Origin: Chionis minor
Lineage: Eukaryota > Chordata > Aves > Charadriiformes > Chionididae
Direction: 5' to 3'
Length of the DNA stretch: 64,000 bases
Assembly: GCA_013398295.1 (NCBI GenBank)
Contig: VZSF01008218.1
Span: forward strand, 238,285-302,284
This document shows positions 35,611 to 49,334 of this stretch, piece by piece. How positions within the stretch are numbered: the first letter of the stretch is position 1; the number at the start of each line of letters is the position of its first letter. A model generated the notes under the pieces. That model saw only the letters and a list, made by a program, of their open reading frames with translations. It was not told the DNA's origin and made no database searches. Position numbers and translations under genes: made by a program.

Positions 35611-37369
35611 AACTAATGTGACACATCCAAAGGTTGCCTGTGGCTTCCTGATTTTCCTACTTAATAATTGCTTTCTCTTAGAGTCCTTGCATTTATATTG
35701 CAAGTATCCAGATGTGTGGTTGATCAGCTTGAGTTTTGTTTTGATTTTCCTTTTTAGACACAAATATATTGCCCTTCACAAACTTATTTAATGATGAAGA
35801 AGTATTTCACTATTTTTGACATTTAGCATGCATGTAACAATACAGGTGATATATTGTTTTCCTTTATTACTGACAAGCAAGTTTTACTTTCCTTCCTGTA
35901 GCTCTGAAAAGTAGCTTTAGCAGTACATCTGTCAAAATATTTACCTCCGAGGCCACCAGATTTATCTGGTATCTGCTTAGTATTTTAATTTCTATGTTAT
36001 CAATACCAGAAGAAAGCGGATGACAGTAAGACAGTTTATTATTATGCATCTCAAAAGTTACAATAAAATAGCAATTTCAATTTGGGGCACACCTTGGGCT
36101 CTCTCATTAATGTGTGCAAGGAATAAGTCAGAGCGACAGTGATCTTAATGCTTGTAGGACTAATGCATCTAAGTGCTAGGTTTCTTTAAGGTAAACACTG
36201 GTGTTAGTGCAGCACTTTTCAGTGACTGCTTTTAATTTGAATCAATTTGGTAGGTATTGACAGTTGTCAGGTGGATTAGTTTTGTTTGGTTTTTAACCCC
36301 AGGTGCCATGAGTTGCTCTTAGACCATAAAAAAGGCACATAAAATGGCCCTCAAAAGTGCTAACAATTATCACTCTGTTACCTAAGCTCTATAGAGAGAC
36401 TGAGGACTGAGCAAACTGAAGCTAAACTTTTTTCTGTCTCCTTGCTTCTTTCAGGTAGGCCTGAAAAGGCTGGTGAAGGGGAACTTGTTTGGTAGGTTAG
36501 CTAAAACTCATTTGTTAGCATCATCATCTTTAATCCCTGCTGTAAACAAGAGGAGAACGACCCTTTTGCACCGGGGTATACTTGGTATTTTTCTGTAGCT
36601 TTAAATGTAGTTAACATATGGGGTATTTCAATGGGGAATGGGGGAGGAAGGATAAAAAAGAAATCACAGATTTTTCAAATGCCAGCGATGTTGTGCGCAG
36701 GAAGCATTATGGATGAGAGATGGTTAGAATTATTTTGCTAAGTCCCCACCCTTCTCGTGCCCCTGGTCTTGTTATCAGCTCTAAGGCAGGGAATATCTAT
36801 TCTCCTTTCACTTAACCACATTCCCTCTGACACCTTTCACTTACCCACATACGTTGTGTTCCCCACGGAGTTTTTCATCTTGTCGTAAAAATGACACTTT
36901 CAGGGATATGACTGTAGAGGCTGAAATGCCGATTACCTAGCATTAATCATTTTTGGAAATACCAGTCTCTAAAGATGCAAGTCCTCTGGTGTGCATATAA
37001 TATGCATGGAGAGAGACAGACTGGTAAGGTGTGTGGGAGTGTGTGGGACAGGGGAGGAAGAAACAGTACATAGTTACTCTTGGCAATTTTGGTATTGATT
37101 TATCCTTCTGTGGTCACATTTTAAAAATATTGTTGACTTCCCACTACAGTTAATTATTTAAAGGAGTCCTCCTCATTTGGTGGTACTCTCCATTGGTTTC
37201 ATTAATATGTAGTGAAATTTCCCCTTGTGCCTTTATTGTCAATGCCTGAAAGCGAAGGTTTTATACCATCAGTCTGGAATCCCACTTCCCTCTCAGCTGC
37301 TTCTCTCCATATTGATGGCATACAGGATAAACAGAACAAGTTAATTTGTAATCTTAGATAGAAAATGAT
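35611..37369. other. Unique non-coding DNA
   Basis: No gene was recognised. It contains an 18-bp direct repeat (36804-36821 and 36833-36850) listed separately, and a G/T-rich patch near 37028-37050. Confidence 0.6.
36804..36850. repeat. Two-copy 18-bp direct repeat, 29-bp spacing
   Basis: cctttcacttaaccacat at 36804-36821 recurs at 36833-36850 with a single mismatch. The spacing suggests a 29-bp tandem duplication in which only the first part of the unit is still recognisable. Confidence 0.6.
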
Positions 37370-37580
37370 AGCTGCATTGTTTCTGTCATTGAGCACTCTG
37401 CCAGTTTAAACAGCTGATTAGTCAGCTTCTGTGGAATCGATCTGAATCAGTTCCACCTGCGTGCACCCACCAGGAGCCACTTTATTGTAAATCAATCATT
37501 CTGAAAACATCTCACAAAGGGGCCAGTCCTCACTAACAAGCCATCAATTTAAACTGTCTGTCTGGAGCACTTGAGAAATT
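37370..37580. promoter_or_regulatory. Candidate conserved non-coding element
   Basis: Compact high-complexity block with E-boxes CAGCTG (37411-37416) and CACCTG (37454-37459) and a PBX/HOX-like ATCAATCA (37491-37498). It is flanked by low-complexity T/G-rich DNA that it does not resemble. It looks strongly like a vertebrate enhancer, but this is inferred. Confidence 0.38.
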
Positions 37581-38289
37581 AGAAGTGCAACAAACATTTA
37601 TTCTAAAATTATGGAGAAGTTGTTGTGGTTTTTTTGGTTTTTGTTTTTGGTTTGTTGTTTTTTTTTTTTCAAACTACAGCCTTGTAAGTGCTTGGTGCTG
37701 GTGGTGGTTTTCTTACTTTTTTTGTTATTATTATTATTTTATTCATATGTATCAGGTCAGTTTTCAGACATCCCAAAAGTGCAAGTGCATTCTCATAGGA
37801 AAAAAACAATAGGTTGGGAATTTTAACAACAATGGATGGAATGGATGGCCTTTATTACTAGAAGGCAACATTAACAGTAACTCAGAGACTTTATATCCTG
37901 CCCTTGTGCCCCTTGGGTGTTAAGATCGATCCCCAGAGTCAGTGAAGTTCTCCTTATTCTTTGACATGATGAATTACTAAATTTTGCCGGTGCAGAGAGT
38001 GGGTCTTCCCGTTGGCAGTGGTTGGAGAGGCTGCCCCGGGGGGAGATACAGATATACGGCTTGGTCTCCAAACTCTCCCTTTAAGACACTTCATACTACC
38101 CTAAATAAAAGAGAGTGAAGAAGGTATATTCTACCTTTTTTTTTTTTTTTTTTTTTTATTGGCCTGTCTAGGTATTTCACTTATGTCAACAAAAAAGCTG
38201 TGAGAATCATGTTTTCAGGTTGAGTGCATTGTTTAGAATCTCTGGAGTCTTATTCAGCTTGAGAAAAAAATACGGCAGCACTTAGTTTG
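37581..38289. other. Low-complexity and unique non-coding DNA
   Basis: T/G-rich low-complexity sequence at about 37620-37740 and a T22 run at 38136-38157 bracket unique sequence. Open frames in the T/G-rich part are translations of the repeat, giving phenylalanine- and valine-rich strings. No gene is supported. Confidence 0.65.
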
Positions 38290-38620
38290 CAAGGTGTAGG
38301 GCAAAATAGTGCGTATGACGTTATGCTGTGTAATTACACGTTGACACGTGATTGCATTGTCAACACTGTGTCTGATTACAAGGTAATTGCTTAGTTACTA
38401 GTTTTGATGCAAAGCCTCTCAGCGACTTGCATATTAAACAAGTGTCCCACTCTTGGAAATACAGTCAAAATAAAAGTTCAGTGAGACCTCATGTGATTGT
38501 GTGGAAACTAATTTTACACTCAGATTATGCTGGGCCTGATCTATCTCTGATTAACCTCTGAAATCTATCTCTGATTAACCTCTGAGTTAACTTCTCAGCT
38601 GAAATCCTCCCATTTATTGT
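38290..38620. promoter_or_regulatory. Candidate element with 24-bp tandem duplication
   Basis: High-complexity stretch with TGATTACAAGGTAATT near 38371-38387 and a 24-bp unit duplicated in tandem at 38539-38586. Each unit contains CTGATTAACC, a homeodomain-like site. The duplication therefore doubles a potential binding site. Regulatory role is inferred. Confidence 0.3.
38539..38586. repeat. 24-bp perfect-phase tandem duplication
   Basis: Units at 38539-38562 and 38563-38586 match at 23 of 24 positions and start atctatctctgatta. Near-identity suggests a fairly recent local duplication. Confidence 0.85.
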
Positions 38621-41600
38621 AGGATACTTTGGTGAGATTTCTCTTATCGACGACTATAGAGCATTCACAGCAAGTTCGGAGCTTCAGCTTCTTCCTCTTG
38701 CAGGGACTGAATGTGAGAGGGTTTCATACATTTAATATGGCTGCATGTCTCCTTGTCTTCCAGCCCACACGTGTGACTTCTGCAGTTAGTCTCTCTCACC
38801 AGCGTTACTTTTTTTTAAATAAGTGATAAATAAGAACAGGGCAACATCAGATGGTAATCCATACTTTCTTTTGTCTCTTTGACTATATGGCTATCCCCTC
38901 AAAGTGTACCACGTTACTATTAAAAAGTTGGGGGGGTCAGGAATTTGGGTGACATGTATCATACATGTACTTTGCTAACAGACATTTGTGTGTCAATCAG
39001 ATGTCACTGAGGGGACAGGCTATGCCCCTAGATTAAAGCCACAGAACGTGGCAATTGTCTCTTCCAGAGCACAAATCCTGCCTTTCCTTGCCCGCTGATC
39101 TCATGGAGCTCGGGAAGCCTTTTCCTTCCCTGTTGCAGAAATTCCCTTCAGCAATTTCTTAGAAAGAAGATGAGTGAAAAGCTGTGAACCTGCCTTCCCC
39201 GAGCCTTGACTCCCGCCGGCTTTTAGGCCACAGAGGGGGGAAAACAAGAAAATGTAGTAATCGTCTTTAGGTGTTGCACTCGGGATGCTCTTGAACTGTG
39301 GCAGGATTGGTATTTCTTAAATTTGGAAGCTGTGACAGAGCTCATTGATTTCTAATCCAAGTCATCAAACAAGAGAAAGTACTTTGGCAGGCAGGTGAGC
39401 TGTTTCTGGGCTGATGGAGGACAAAGTGTGTGTGGGATCCTCTTTCCTGTATAGAAAGTTTCCACGTGAATTTTGTGTTAGAGCTTTCTCACCTTCCTTC
39501 AAAGGAATTTCATCTATCTTTCTGGGCTGGCTTCTTTTAAATGAGACTTCTGCTTCTCAGCTGACTTCCAAATCTATTTTCAGGTAGAGCTGGTCCAGCT
39601 ATTTGCTGAGTCTGTAAAGTTGGTCTGTTCGAATGACTTCCTCTAGTATGACAGGCTTGTGCTACACAAGCAAGATGACCGCTCTTTGGTCTTATCAGTC
39701 AACTCACATTTTTACACAAGTAATATTTTTGTCAGCGTTGGCCATGGCTTCTACTTAATTCATTTTGTGCTATCTGATCATCAACAGAATCCCTGAGCTC
39801 ATTTGTCATCGTGGTATTTATAATGACAGGTTTTGAGCTGAGTACCAGAGAGAAACTGTGTAAGAATGGTTATGGTTTCCTGGAAGGGGAATGATGGAAA
39901 AAATATTTCTCTTGCACCTAGTTAGGAAAATAACTGATTTCTGTACGTATATTATTTACTGTCTGCGCACTGCCTTCACAGAATTATACTGTATATCCTC
40001 ACCCCTGGCTCCTGAGATGATGTTTTGCTATAGACACCTGGCCTGTAACTAGGGCTCTCAGGATCTACAACGAAAGAAATAATAACATGCCGATACCTAT
40101 GACTAAGCGCGTTTTTTCAGCTCACAAAAGTAATACTGCCAATAATCTTTCCAGATTCTGTGCTTTCTCTCTCTGATACTGTTGCCTACTGTCTGGCACC
40201 GAGTCCTTTGACCCGTCTATGCAGGAGGGTATGGCTTCAATTACCAATTTGGTTGATTAGTGCTATTTTAATATGACAATACTGATGATTTTACAAGTGT
40301 ATACACTTGATCCTGTATACGGAATACCTCACCGTAGACACTTGATGGTCATCACGAAAGCCGTCTCTTGGAGACATGAGGAAGAAGGAGATGTTACAAA
40401 GCAGGGACTGGTCTGCTTGTAGTAATCCCAGGGTAAAGGAAATAGGTAAATAGTAGTCTGGGATAGTCATGCAATGCAAACTGAGTACAGCAGAAACATA
40501 TGCAAAGCAATTTTAAGCAGCGCAATTTTGATTCTGAAAGTGCGGTACTGGTTAAAGAAAGCTAAGCCATGTAAATAAGCACGGGCTTAATAAGACAATG
40601 GCACAAGCGAGCAGCAACACTGATATATTAATGGAACCCTGACGCAGACCAGTTTGTCCAGCTCTGGTATCCTACTGGTCTTCTTATGAGATGAGAATGT
40701 ATTAATGGGCTGCTATTGGTAGTTCTGCAAATTTTCCTTGGCATGTTGCATGAGTTATGTAGTGACTGCTGGGTGCTTTCAAGGATCTTGTTTCTCTTTG
40801 TGCTCTTTGCAATAAGGGAAGTGCTCAAACGAACAATGCATTTCAGTATCTCTTTCCTGAGTTATTTTTGGCTAATTAGGACTTCTTTTCCGCCGTGTCC
40901 TTTATTTGTCGGTGTTGAGTGCTTTGCACTACTTTGTAACTGTTAGTATATTTTTACTACTGTCTTGCTGCTAGTTAGCAAGAATGTTATACATTGATAT
41001 TATTGGACTGAATGCTCAGGGGGTACAACAACAGAGTACAAATACAATTTTTTTTGTTAATGACAGCAATTTCTAGAATGTTTAAACTGGAAGTTGAAGA
41101 TGACGAGGTGTAAACATGGTTACCTTCAGATTAGTTCATTTCTTTATCGCAGGATGCTGAATTATCATAAATTACAGTTGTAGTGCTCACATTAAACTGA
41201 TACTGAATTGTAAATGCAGCCGTAAAAAATATAATGAAAGTGAAAAAATATTTTAATAGAAAGAGATGTTGTTAGGTTGTTGAGGGAGATTGTTGATCTT
41301 TGTAGGCATCCAGCTCATAGTGGCTACTTCTGAAAATCTCATTTGCAAAATACCTCTGGAGACACTAGCCTAGTGACTATCTTACTGACTGTGTTTCAGT
41401 GCATTTTGGGATGAAATGGGATAAATGAATACAGTGTAATATGCAAAGCCATCTATCTTCCCTTCCCCATCAAATAGTTGATGCGTTATGGATTTTTTTT
41501 CATGCTTTTGATCAGGAAAAAAGGAAGGAAGTGCCTAAAAAAGACAGAGTAATGTGTGTGGTGGGGCAGTGTGGTTTTATTGAGCATAACAAGTTGCGTT

Positions 41601-42589
41601 TTCTTTGGGACCCTGGTATGCAAGACCCCACCGTGGGATGTCCATGCTGGCAGTCTGCGCGACTGTGCACCTCTCCTGAGATGTCAGAGTTCCCTGGCAT
41701 GAGATATTGACTTCCCTAACACAAAGCAAAGCCCTGGGCACATCCGCCGTTCTAACAGCTGCCAGAGTCTGGAAGAGCTGCGTTAACCAAAATGAAAAAG
41801 CTCCAAAGTGCAGGGAGTTGCATTGCAGGTACAGTGAAATGTATTAGCATGATGATAGCTTGTGCACAAGGGATCAGAAGGCTGAAAAATGAAAACGGCT
41901 CCATCTGTTCTTGCCAAAAGGAACCAAAGTAGAAAATTACAAATTTCTTACTGTGTTTAGTACGCAAGGTGTATGTTCCCTTGGTTGGCTTGCTTAGATG
42001 GCCAATATAAAAAAGTTGCTGTAGTAAAACCGCGCAAAACTGCCTTAATTTTAGTCTGTACTTACCCATTTTTTTTCCTAGTCCATCAGTGGTTAGAACA
42101 TTTTCTGTTGTAGCTCACCCACACTGTTACTGCATATTAGTGTAGTATTGAAAGTGGCTCCATTATATGCCAATTGGGGCTTCAGATTTATTAATTTGCA
42201 GCATCGATTCTGCTCAGTTTGCAAGCAAAATAAACTATATTTACTTTAAATGCCAATTCTGCAAATTCAACTTGTGAACTGTGAATAACAGTTTCTTTTT
42301 GGATCTGTATTTTGACCCTGGCAATAAAAGTTGAGAATTGACAGAAATTTCCATAGCTCAGTTGTAGCAATTCTCAGGTCCAAAGTCTAAATAGAGAACA
42401 TATTTCAAAATAGCATGGATTATGTGCAAACTAAACAAGATTGTGCACCAGTCACTATGGTATTTCAGAGCCACTTGGAGCTACAATAATAAAAAGTCCT
42501 AAAATGTAGTTGTATCAGCCAAGTGAGCAGATCTAATTTAGGATATATGTGCAGGAAGAGATAAGCAAATTCTGTTCTGCTACTTTGGT
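38621..42589. other. Unique non-coding DNA
   Basis: No gene, RNA gene or mobile element was recognised. A 17-bp odd palindrome acatgtat-c-atacatgt lies at 38952-38968. Frames are under 110 codons and unlike known proteins. The 39000-39240 part is more GC-rich than its flanks but shows no gene signature. Confidence 0.6.
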
Positions 42590-42860
42590 TTAAGTCTTTT
42601 ATTAGTCCATTGATTTAAATTGAACTTCTGTGGACTTAGCTAGTGTAACTGTGATCGCATTCAAGTCTGTGAAGTAAAACTCAGCATTCATTTGAATTAT
42701 GATTTAAATTACACTACTTGATCATGTATAATGTCTTTTTGATCAACCAACACTTGATGAACTTCTTGTCAATACTATTCACATCCTGACACATTTTGAC
42801 CTAGACCACTGTCTAGCATATGTAGCCATTTATTCCAGGCTGTATTTTAACAAATTTAAC
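42590..42860. promoter_or_regulatory. Candidate conserved non-coding element
   Basis: Smooth AT-rich, repeat-free block with several TTGAT/ATCAA words, including tttttgatcaacc near 42736-42748. Weak call by texture. Confidence 0.22.
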
Positions 42861-45800
42861 TTCAAGTGGGCCACTTCAACCTCCTTTTTGTACTGTGCTC
42901 TAACAGTGGTGTGTGGTTTAACAGAATTTGGACTGAAGGCTGAAGGGCGGTAGGAATTAAAAAAGATAAGACAAAGATGATAGGATAGGGAATAAGATAA
43001 AAAGACTGTGAAATCTGTTTAATTTTAAAAAGGGACCAAACGGTGTCTTTAGAAGCTCCTCTGTGATATCCTTTGCTTATATTAGAAATCTGAATGTAAT
43101 ATTTATCTCCGGTGGAGACTTTCATTGAAGCACTTTGATTTGCTTGTTTGGAAAGAGTTTGGTTTTTCTCGGGTCTCAGCCGGTAGTTATTTTGCATGAG
43201 ATGGACTGCGCTCTGATTTAAAAGCAGAGAAGCAGAAGTGCTCTTGGGAAGCTTTGTATTTCTGTTATTTACTGATACGATACTATTATTGGACTAAATG
43301 CAGAGCTGTGTGTAAAGAGGAATAGCTCTCTGCTTAGACATCCAGTCCAACGTAGCACTCTACAAAAGACTACACTATTAATTACAAAATATATTGGTCT
43401 CACTAGCAAGAGCAACAAGACTGATCAATCCTCCTCAGCAATGAAAAATCAGACAGTCTAAAACGCTAGTATGACAACAATGTATAGTTTGGGACCTAAG
43501 AAGTGCAATGACAATAACAATAAAAATCCCCATTTATGGGGCACTTTATCAAACAAACATCTCAAGGCACGACACAATAAAAACATAAGAAAATGAAATC
43601 AAACCGAGCTGAGGGCTTGATGGAAGGGAAATCATTGATCCTTATTCCTAAAAGCATAATGAAAAAAAACCCTTTCATCTTGTGAGGTCTAGTGTAAAAA
43701 TTAGAAATCTGCTTTGGAGGCCTAGTACTAATATTCTGGAGACAATTTCTTTTCTTGCTGATTCTAGACTTGTTCTGGCGTAGCACAGAATAGGGTTTCT
43801 GAAACAGCAGTTGAAACTGATTTGGAGAGTGTGGTCGCCACCTTCTAGTCCAAAAGGTTATTTGTGATTATGGAAATAATGCCTTAAATCTGAGGAGCAG
43901 CGCAAGAGTTATAGGCTCAGATAATTTCCGATCCTTTAACCGTTTTCTCTCCTTTTTTGATGTGCCGCCTTCTGTATTTGCTTCAGATTCAGGCAGGTTT
44001 TATGACTGCACCAAGTCATAAAGCAGTTCTGTCCTTTTTCCTGCTTTCCCATTCCCAAGTTGATTTCTCTTGATACTGGGATTCCTGTCCTGCATCCAGC
44101 AGCATAGTGCAATTATGTCTGCAAACCCAAGTACAAAGCTTTTTGTCCCTTCTTCATATGCACGAGTAGGCACATGAGATGCTGTCAGTTTTCATCTTGG
44201 CAGGTACGTTAGGTGAAGGCACTTAAGTATAGAAAATGTCATCACTATTTCCACTATTCCGCTGCCCATGAACATGTGAGTTAGGAGGAAAAAAGTTCTA
44301 TTAGTCGTCCTCGTAAATTTTTTATAATTCAGAGTGAAGCACATATTAGTCAACGGGGCTTTCAAAGGCAAAGAAAAGATTAATATATGGAAACTGGGGT
44401 TTTGTGGATGCTTTATATTTCAATATCATAAGCAAGTTTCATTAGTTAAAATACTTTAAGCAAAAATACACACAAAGTTTTTATGTGGTGACGTTCTGAA
44501 TAAAAAGGGAAATAATACATATTTACAAGGCTGGTAAACTTCTTCAGCCAGGTGCTAAGTAGGTATAATTAATGTTCGAAAATGCTTATGTGGAATGTAG
44601 TTTTCCCCTGCAAGCAAAAATTCCTATTTGGAATAAATAAATAAATAAAAAAAAATTTGGTAGAGACATATCTTCAAAACTTATTTACTGTAATATCATG
44701 GGCCAAGCTGTGGAATAAAAGTCTGTCAGTGACGATTCTAATTTGAGTAGTTCTTCCTGCCCAGAAGCGTTGAAAGCTTCTTTCCAGAACACTAGGCAGT
44801 TATGCATTTTGGAAGGGAAATACTGTTATCAGCAGGCCTTTTTGCTTGGGTATCTTTGCTTCAGTGTTGGGAGTTCTGGGGCGATTTGGTGGATTTTTGA
44901 GGGAGGTGGAGATGTTTGGGTTTGGCTTGTTTTTGTTGTTGTTCCTTAAAAAAACCTTTAAGGATTTTTTTAATCAAGGGGTTTCTTCCTGAAAAAATCT
45001 TGAAATTTGAAGCCACAGCGACTCACATATGCTAGCAGTTTATGTTTACATTTGTGGATATCCCCTCATAAACCCAATGGGGTAATAATAATAAGGTTAA
45101 TGACATAATAAGGGTAATTTTGTGACATAATAAGGATAATAACTGCATTTTTTTTATTTTTAATTTTCAGGTAGCTGCGATTTTAAGGTTGAAAGCTTAT
45201 GCAAGTAAGCTAACAGATAGCAATCCCCACCAGTAGTGATACAAGATATTATTGTTATTGGAGGACTCCTATGGGTTCCCTACTGCAATTGCTAAAAAAT
45301 ATACGCCAACATCTGTTGTGAGAGAGAACCCTGAATGGAGTTCATTGTAATTAGTTTATTATTTGGAGTGTGAAGCTATGAATAACGAGTCTTCACTGAA
45401 TATAGAATATGAGTGTGGGGGTTTTTTCCACACTTCTCAATGCGTAATTCTTTGCTCTGGTTTTATTGGTTCCATTGACAAGGAAATACTTGGGCTGTAA
45501 GGTCATGAAAAGTGTGTCAGAACCAATAACTGATACTTCTTTTGAGAATAAGTTAATATTTATTTTATTGCCTCTGATGTCTAGGAGGAGCAGTTCTGTA
45601 TTTAGACAGAAAGCTAATACAATTTCTGGACATCTACATTTGTCCCATTCATGCATTTTGACAGTGTGGACACTGACTCATCAGGAGCTGATAGGGTGGG
45701 AGCTCCAACCCATATCCTCAATCCATGGCTCAGAAATCTGAAATAAAGATGCTGTAAGGAAAAGAGCTAGAATGAAGCCCAGATGAGTAGTGTCTCCAGA

Positions 45801-48199
45801 ATGGCAGTAGGAATAGTTACAGGGCTTCCTGCAAGAGCAAACTAAGACCAGTGAGAAAATAAACACTGGCAGCTGAATTCAGTTAAGTTTTTAAATTTTG
45901 CAATAAAAGTATACGGAGTCCCTTGGCAATGACCCCAAAGAACCTCCATCTTCCCTTCAGGCAACCAAGAGCATGTTTCTTTGACAAGTTGCAACAGCTG
46001 AACTAGAAATCAAAGCTCTCTTGGCTGAAAGCCTGTGCTTCATGAACTTCAGTATCATGAAACACAAAGAATTGGCCAGACAAAATTGGCAGGTCACTGA
46101 ATCCAGACTGCCACAGACTTTGTGCTAAATTTTATGGGTTCTGGTCACACAAAATCAGCCAAACCGGAACTGAATCAAGTGCTTCCGGAGGCTGAAGGTC
46201 AGATGACATGGCTTTACATCTCGTCTGTGATACCAGTACAGCTGGAGAAGCCTGTATGTGCTAACCCACTGCTACAAGCTTACTCTATGCGTTATCTGTC
46301 AGATGTAGCATGGATTGGCAAGCTACGACCACCAACCTTTCAAAGGGTTCAGGTGGCTGTTTAAACCCTGAATTGATTTATGAAGAACCTGTGGGAGTCT
46401 CTGCCAGTTCCCTAACAAAAAACAAAGGCAACCCTCACATCCATACTCACTGGGATGTCTGTGTCAACTGCCGGGTGCAATGAATAAGCAATAAGCTCAG
46501 CAGATCTTTCCATCAATATCCTTTTCCTCAGGTTCAGCACTCATTGACATTTCTCCCATGTTTGCTTGAACAATCTATTACCTTCAGTCATCTTTATTTG
46601 TATGAACTCAGACCCTGCCTAGAAAAGATGCCAGTTGAACAAAGACAACACCATTGACAAGTTTCATCAAACTGATCAGTCCAAACTGCGTTAACTCTGT
46701 TGTGTGAATTCTGTCTGAGCAGCACAGTTCAATCCTAGAAACTCTTCACTAGAAACAGAAGACAGATGACTAGCCAGGCAAGCGGTGCTTGTGCCAGGTC
46801 TAGAAAAAGAAGCTGGTGATCTGTGCGAGGAGTGCGTTCTTTTGGTCAATGATATAAAACAAACATTCATACAGAGAAGCCTGTAAGTAGGTTTGGCTTC
46901 TCTAAATTTGAGAATAAATTTCACCTTTGTAGATATTAGAAGCACTTGCACAAGAGTAAATCTAATTTACTAAAGGTAATCAATAAACATGCTTTTTTCA
47001 TCATCAAGACTACTTAATCTCTAACCTGTTGATTTTTTAAAAACTTTTTTTTTACTCAAAGTGTATTGCAAAATACCAATGCTTGCGGCTTCGGACAAGT
47101 TTGTAACAAGCTTCTGTAAAAAAGTGTTTGAATTTTATCTAATTTGAAGTCAATGGAAAACCAGAAAGAAACAGATTCCTGAATATATTTTGCCCCAATT
47201 TCAAACATTCATTGAATTCATTAAACAGTCCTTAACATTCATTAAATACTCTTCCTGGAGTATTAGTCACCATCAAGAAGTACTGTGCTGACTGTGCGTG
47301 CTGATACTTGAAAACTTTACCTCTAGATAGATTATAGAGGTTAGAGTAGGTTTTCCTTACTTTTCTGATCCAAATACACTAACATAAACAAACGTATCTT
47401 GACTTCAGTAACCTGTTAAAGGAAATTGCCTTTTGGATCTCTGGGACCATTCTCTTGTTCTGCATCACTGCAAAAGTTTCATGGAGGGTTGTTTAGGCTG
47501 ACTGGTAGGACACACTCGGACCAGTAGCGGGTGTAACAAGGAGTGCTCCCAGGTTCTTGCTGAGGCAGAATGATCACGAAGGAACAGATTCTGAGCCACC
47601 TGGATGTCTTCTTTGGCTTAGGAATGGTAGATCCAAAATACTGACAAGCAACAGCCAGCCTGCATAGACATAAAATATTAGCTATTTTAGATGATTATTT
47701 GCTTTTTCTAATTTGCACTGGGAAAAAAATGCAATGCTTCACGGAGGAAATTATTATATAATAAAATTCAGTTTGACAAAGTTCATCCTGGGGCAGAACA
47801 CCTACTCTAAGCTTTCAGTCCTACTTTACGTTCTTTTCTCGTATGTCTACCATTAATATACTTTCTTGTGGCTCCCAGGTTGTCACCTTGTAGGACTGTC
47901 AAGAAAAAAAGACCGTTTTTGCCTCATTGGGTTTGGCGGAGCCGTGCAAACATACAGTGTTTCTTTTCGCAGTCATTCATATCCTGCCGTGCTAGTCATA
48001 CCGATTCGATCAGTTGGATAAAACATTTTCTTTCCCTCCAGAAACCAAAAAAATTAACAGATCTAATATTGTTCCTATTTAGTGATGATGTTGCCAGAGG
48101 CCTTTTTGTTTTGGACATGAGAATGTGCTGCACAGTAAGTACGACGACTTAATCACAAGCCCTTTCCTTTAAGGGCAGCTTAAATACGGAAGAGTCCAA
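42861..48199. other. Unique non-coding DNA
   Basis: No gene was recognised. Contents are an (AATA)n run at 44632-44655 and a 13-bp repeat tgacataataagg at 45101 and 45123. Frames of 80-111 codons have no family resemblance. Confidence 0.6.
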
Positions 48200-48630
48200 G
48201 GACTCTGGAGGGCTGGAGCACCTCTCCTGTGAAGACAGGCTTGAGAAAGTTGGGGTTGTTCAGCCTGGAGAAGAGAAGGCTCCAGGGAGACCTTATGGGA
48301 GCCTTTCAGTACCTATAGGGTGCCTAGAAGAAAGATGGGGAGGCACTCTTTGTCAGGGAGTGGAGCGAGAGGACGAGGGACAATGGTTTTAAACTGAAAG
48401 AGGGTAGATTTAGATTAGGTATTACGAAGAAATTCTTTACGGTGAGGGTGGTGAGGCACTGGAACAGGTTGCCCAGAGAAGTTGTGGATGCCCCATCCCT
48501 GGAAGTGTTCAGGACCAGGCTGGATGGGGCTTTGATCTAGCAGGAGGTGTCCCTGCCCATGGCAGGGAGGTTGGAACTAGATGGTATTTAAGGTCGCTTC
48601 CAACTCAAACCATTCTGCGATTCTATGACT
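48200..48630 (+). mobile_element. CR1 LINE, 5'-truncated 3' end
   Basis: A well-preserved CR1 tail in sense orientation. Marks in order are: 'ggctggagcacctctcctgt' at 48211-48230, 'gttcagcctggagaag' near 48258, 'gcactggaacaggttgccc' near 48456, 'ctggatggggctttgatcta' near 48520, 'ccatggcagggaggttggaa' near 48557, 'cttccaactcaaacc' near 48597, and a terminal attctgcgattctatgac that matches the CR1 3' short repeat. It is closer to the family sequence I remember than the copy at 4.8 kb and belongs to a different CR1 subfamily, judging by the tail wording. Only non-coding 3' end and the last codons remain, so it cannot move itself. Confidence 0.95.
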
Positions 48631-49334
48631 TTCTGCCCCAAAACAAGGCAGGTCCTTTAATGATTGATTTTAATTAAAAAAAGACTTCTTATAACTTTAT
48701 TAATGGTGTCTCTTAACACACCTCCTTTTGCAGTACCTTTTTAGTGACAGTGAAACATATATGCAATGTTTATGATCTGATTTAATGCCATTTTAAAATG
48801 AGAAAGTTATTAAAACATGAATCATGTTGAAGCTAATAAAAAATGAGAGGAATCGCAGGAGTGAAGGCCCAGTAAGAAACCTGTGGCTCTTCAATGACGA
48901 AATGCTATTATGTGCTGCTATTAAGCAAATCACAGGGACTAATCTTTTATTTCTTTACCAAGGCCTATATAGAAAGAATGACATTCAGACTAGTGCGTAC
49001 AGTACACGGGACTCTGCCATTTGCTCATACAGTTGATAGAACATTTAATAAGATGATATCTGAGCAGTAGGTGGTGTGATACATGGCACACCTGTGAGAG
49101 CAGCCACCACTAGTTTGGGGTTTGAAAGCCTTGGAGACAAACTTTGGGTGGAGACAGCATGTGGGCGGAGCAAGGAGGAGAGAGAAATGGGAAGCTGGAG
49201 CAGCTGAGTCCTTTGAATTAACTCTCACCATTTTTGTAGCTTTAGTTGATACCAGGAGGTGTCACCATTGGCTCCAGTATAGAAGAACCAATAAGGGGAA
49301 AGAAGGAGGGGTGTGCACCAGGAGGAAAGAAGGA

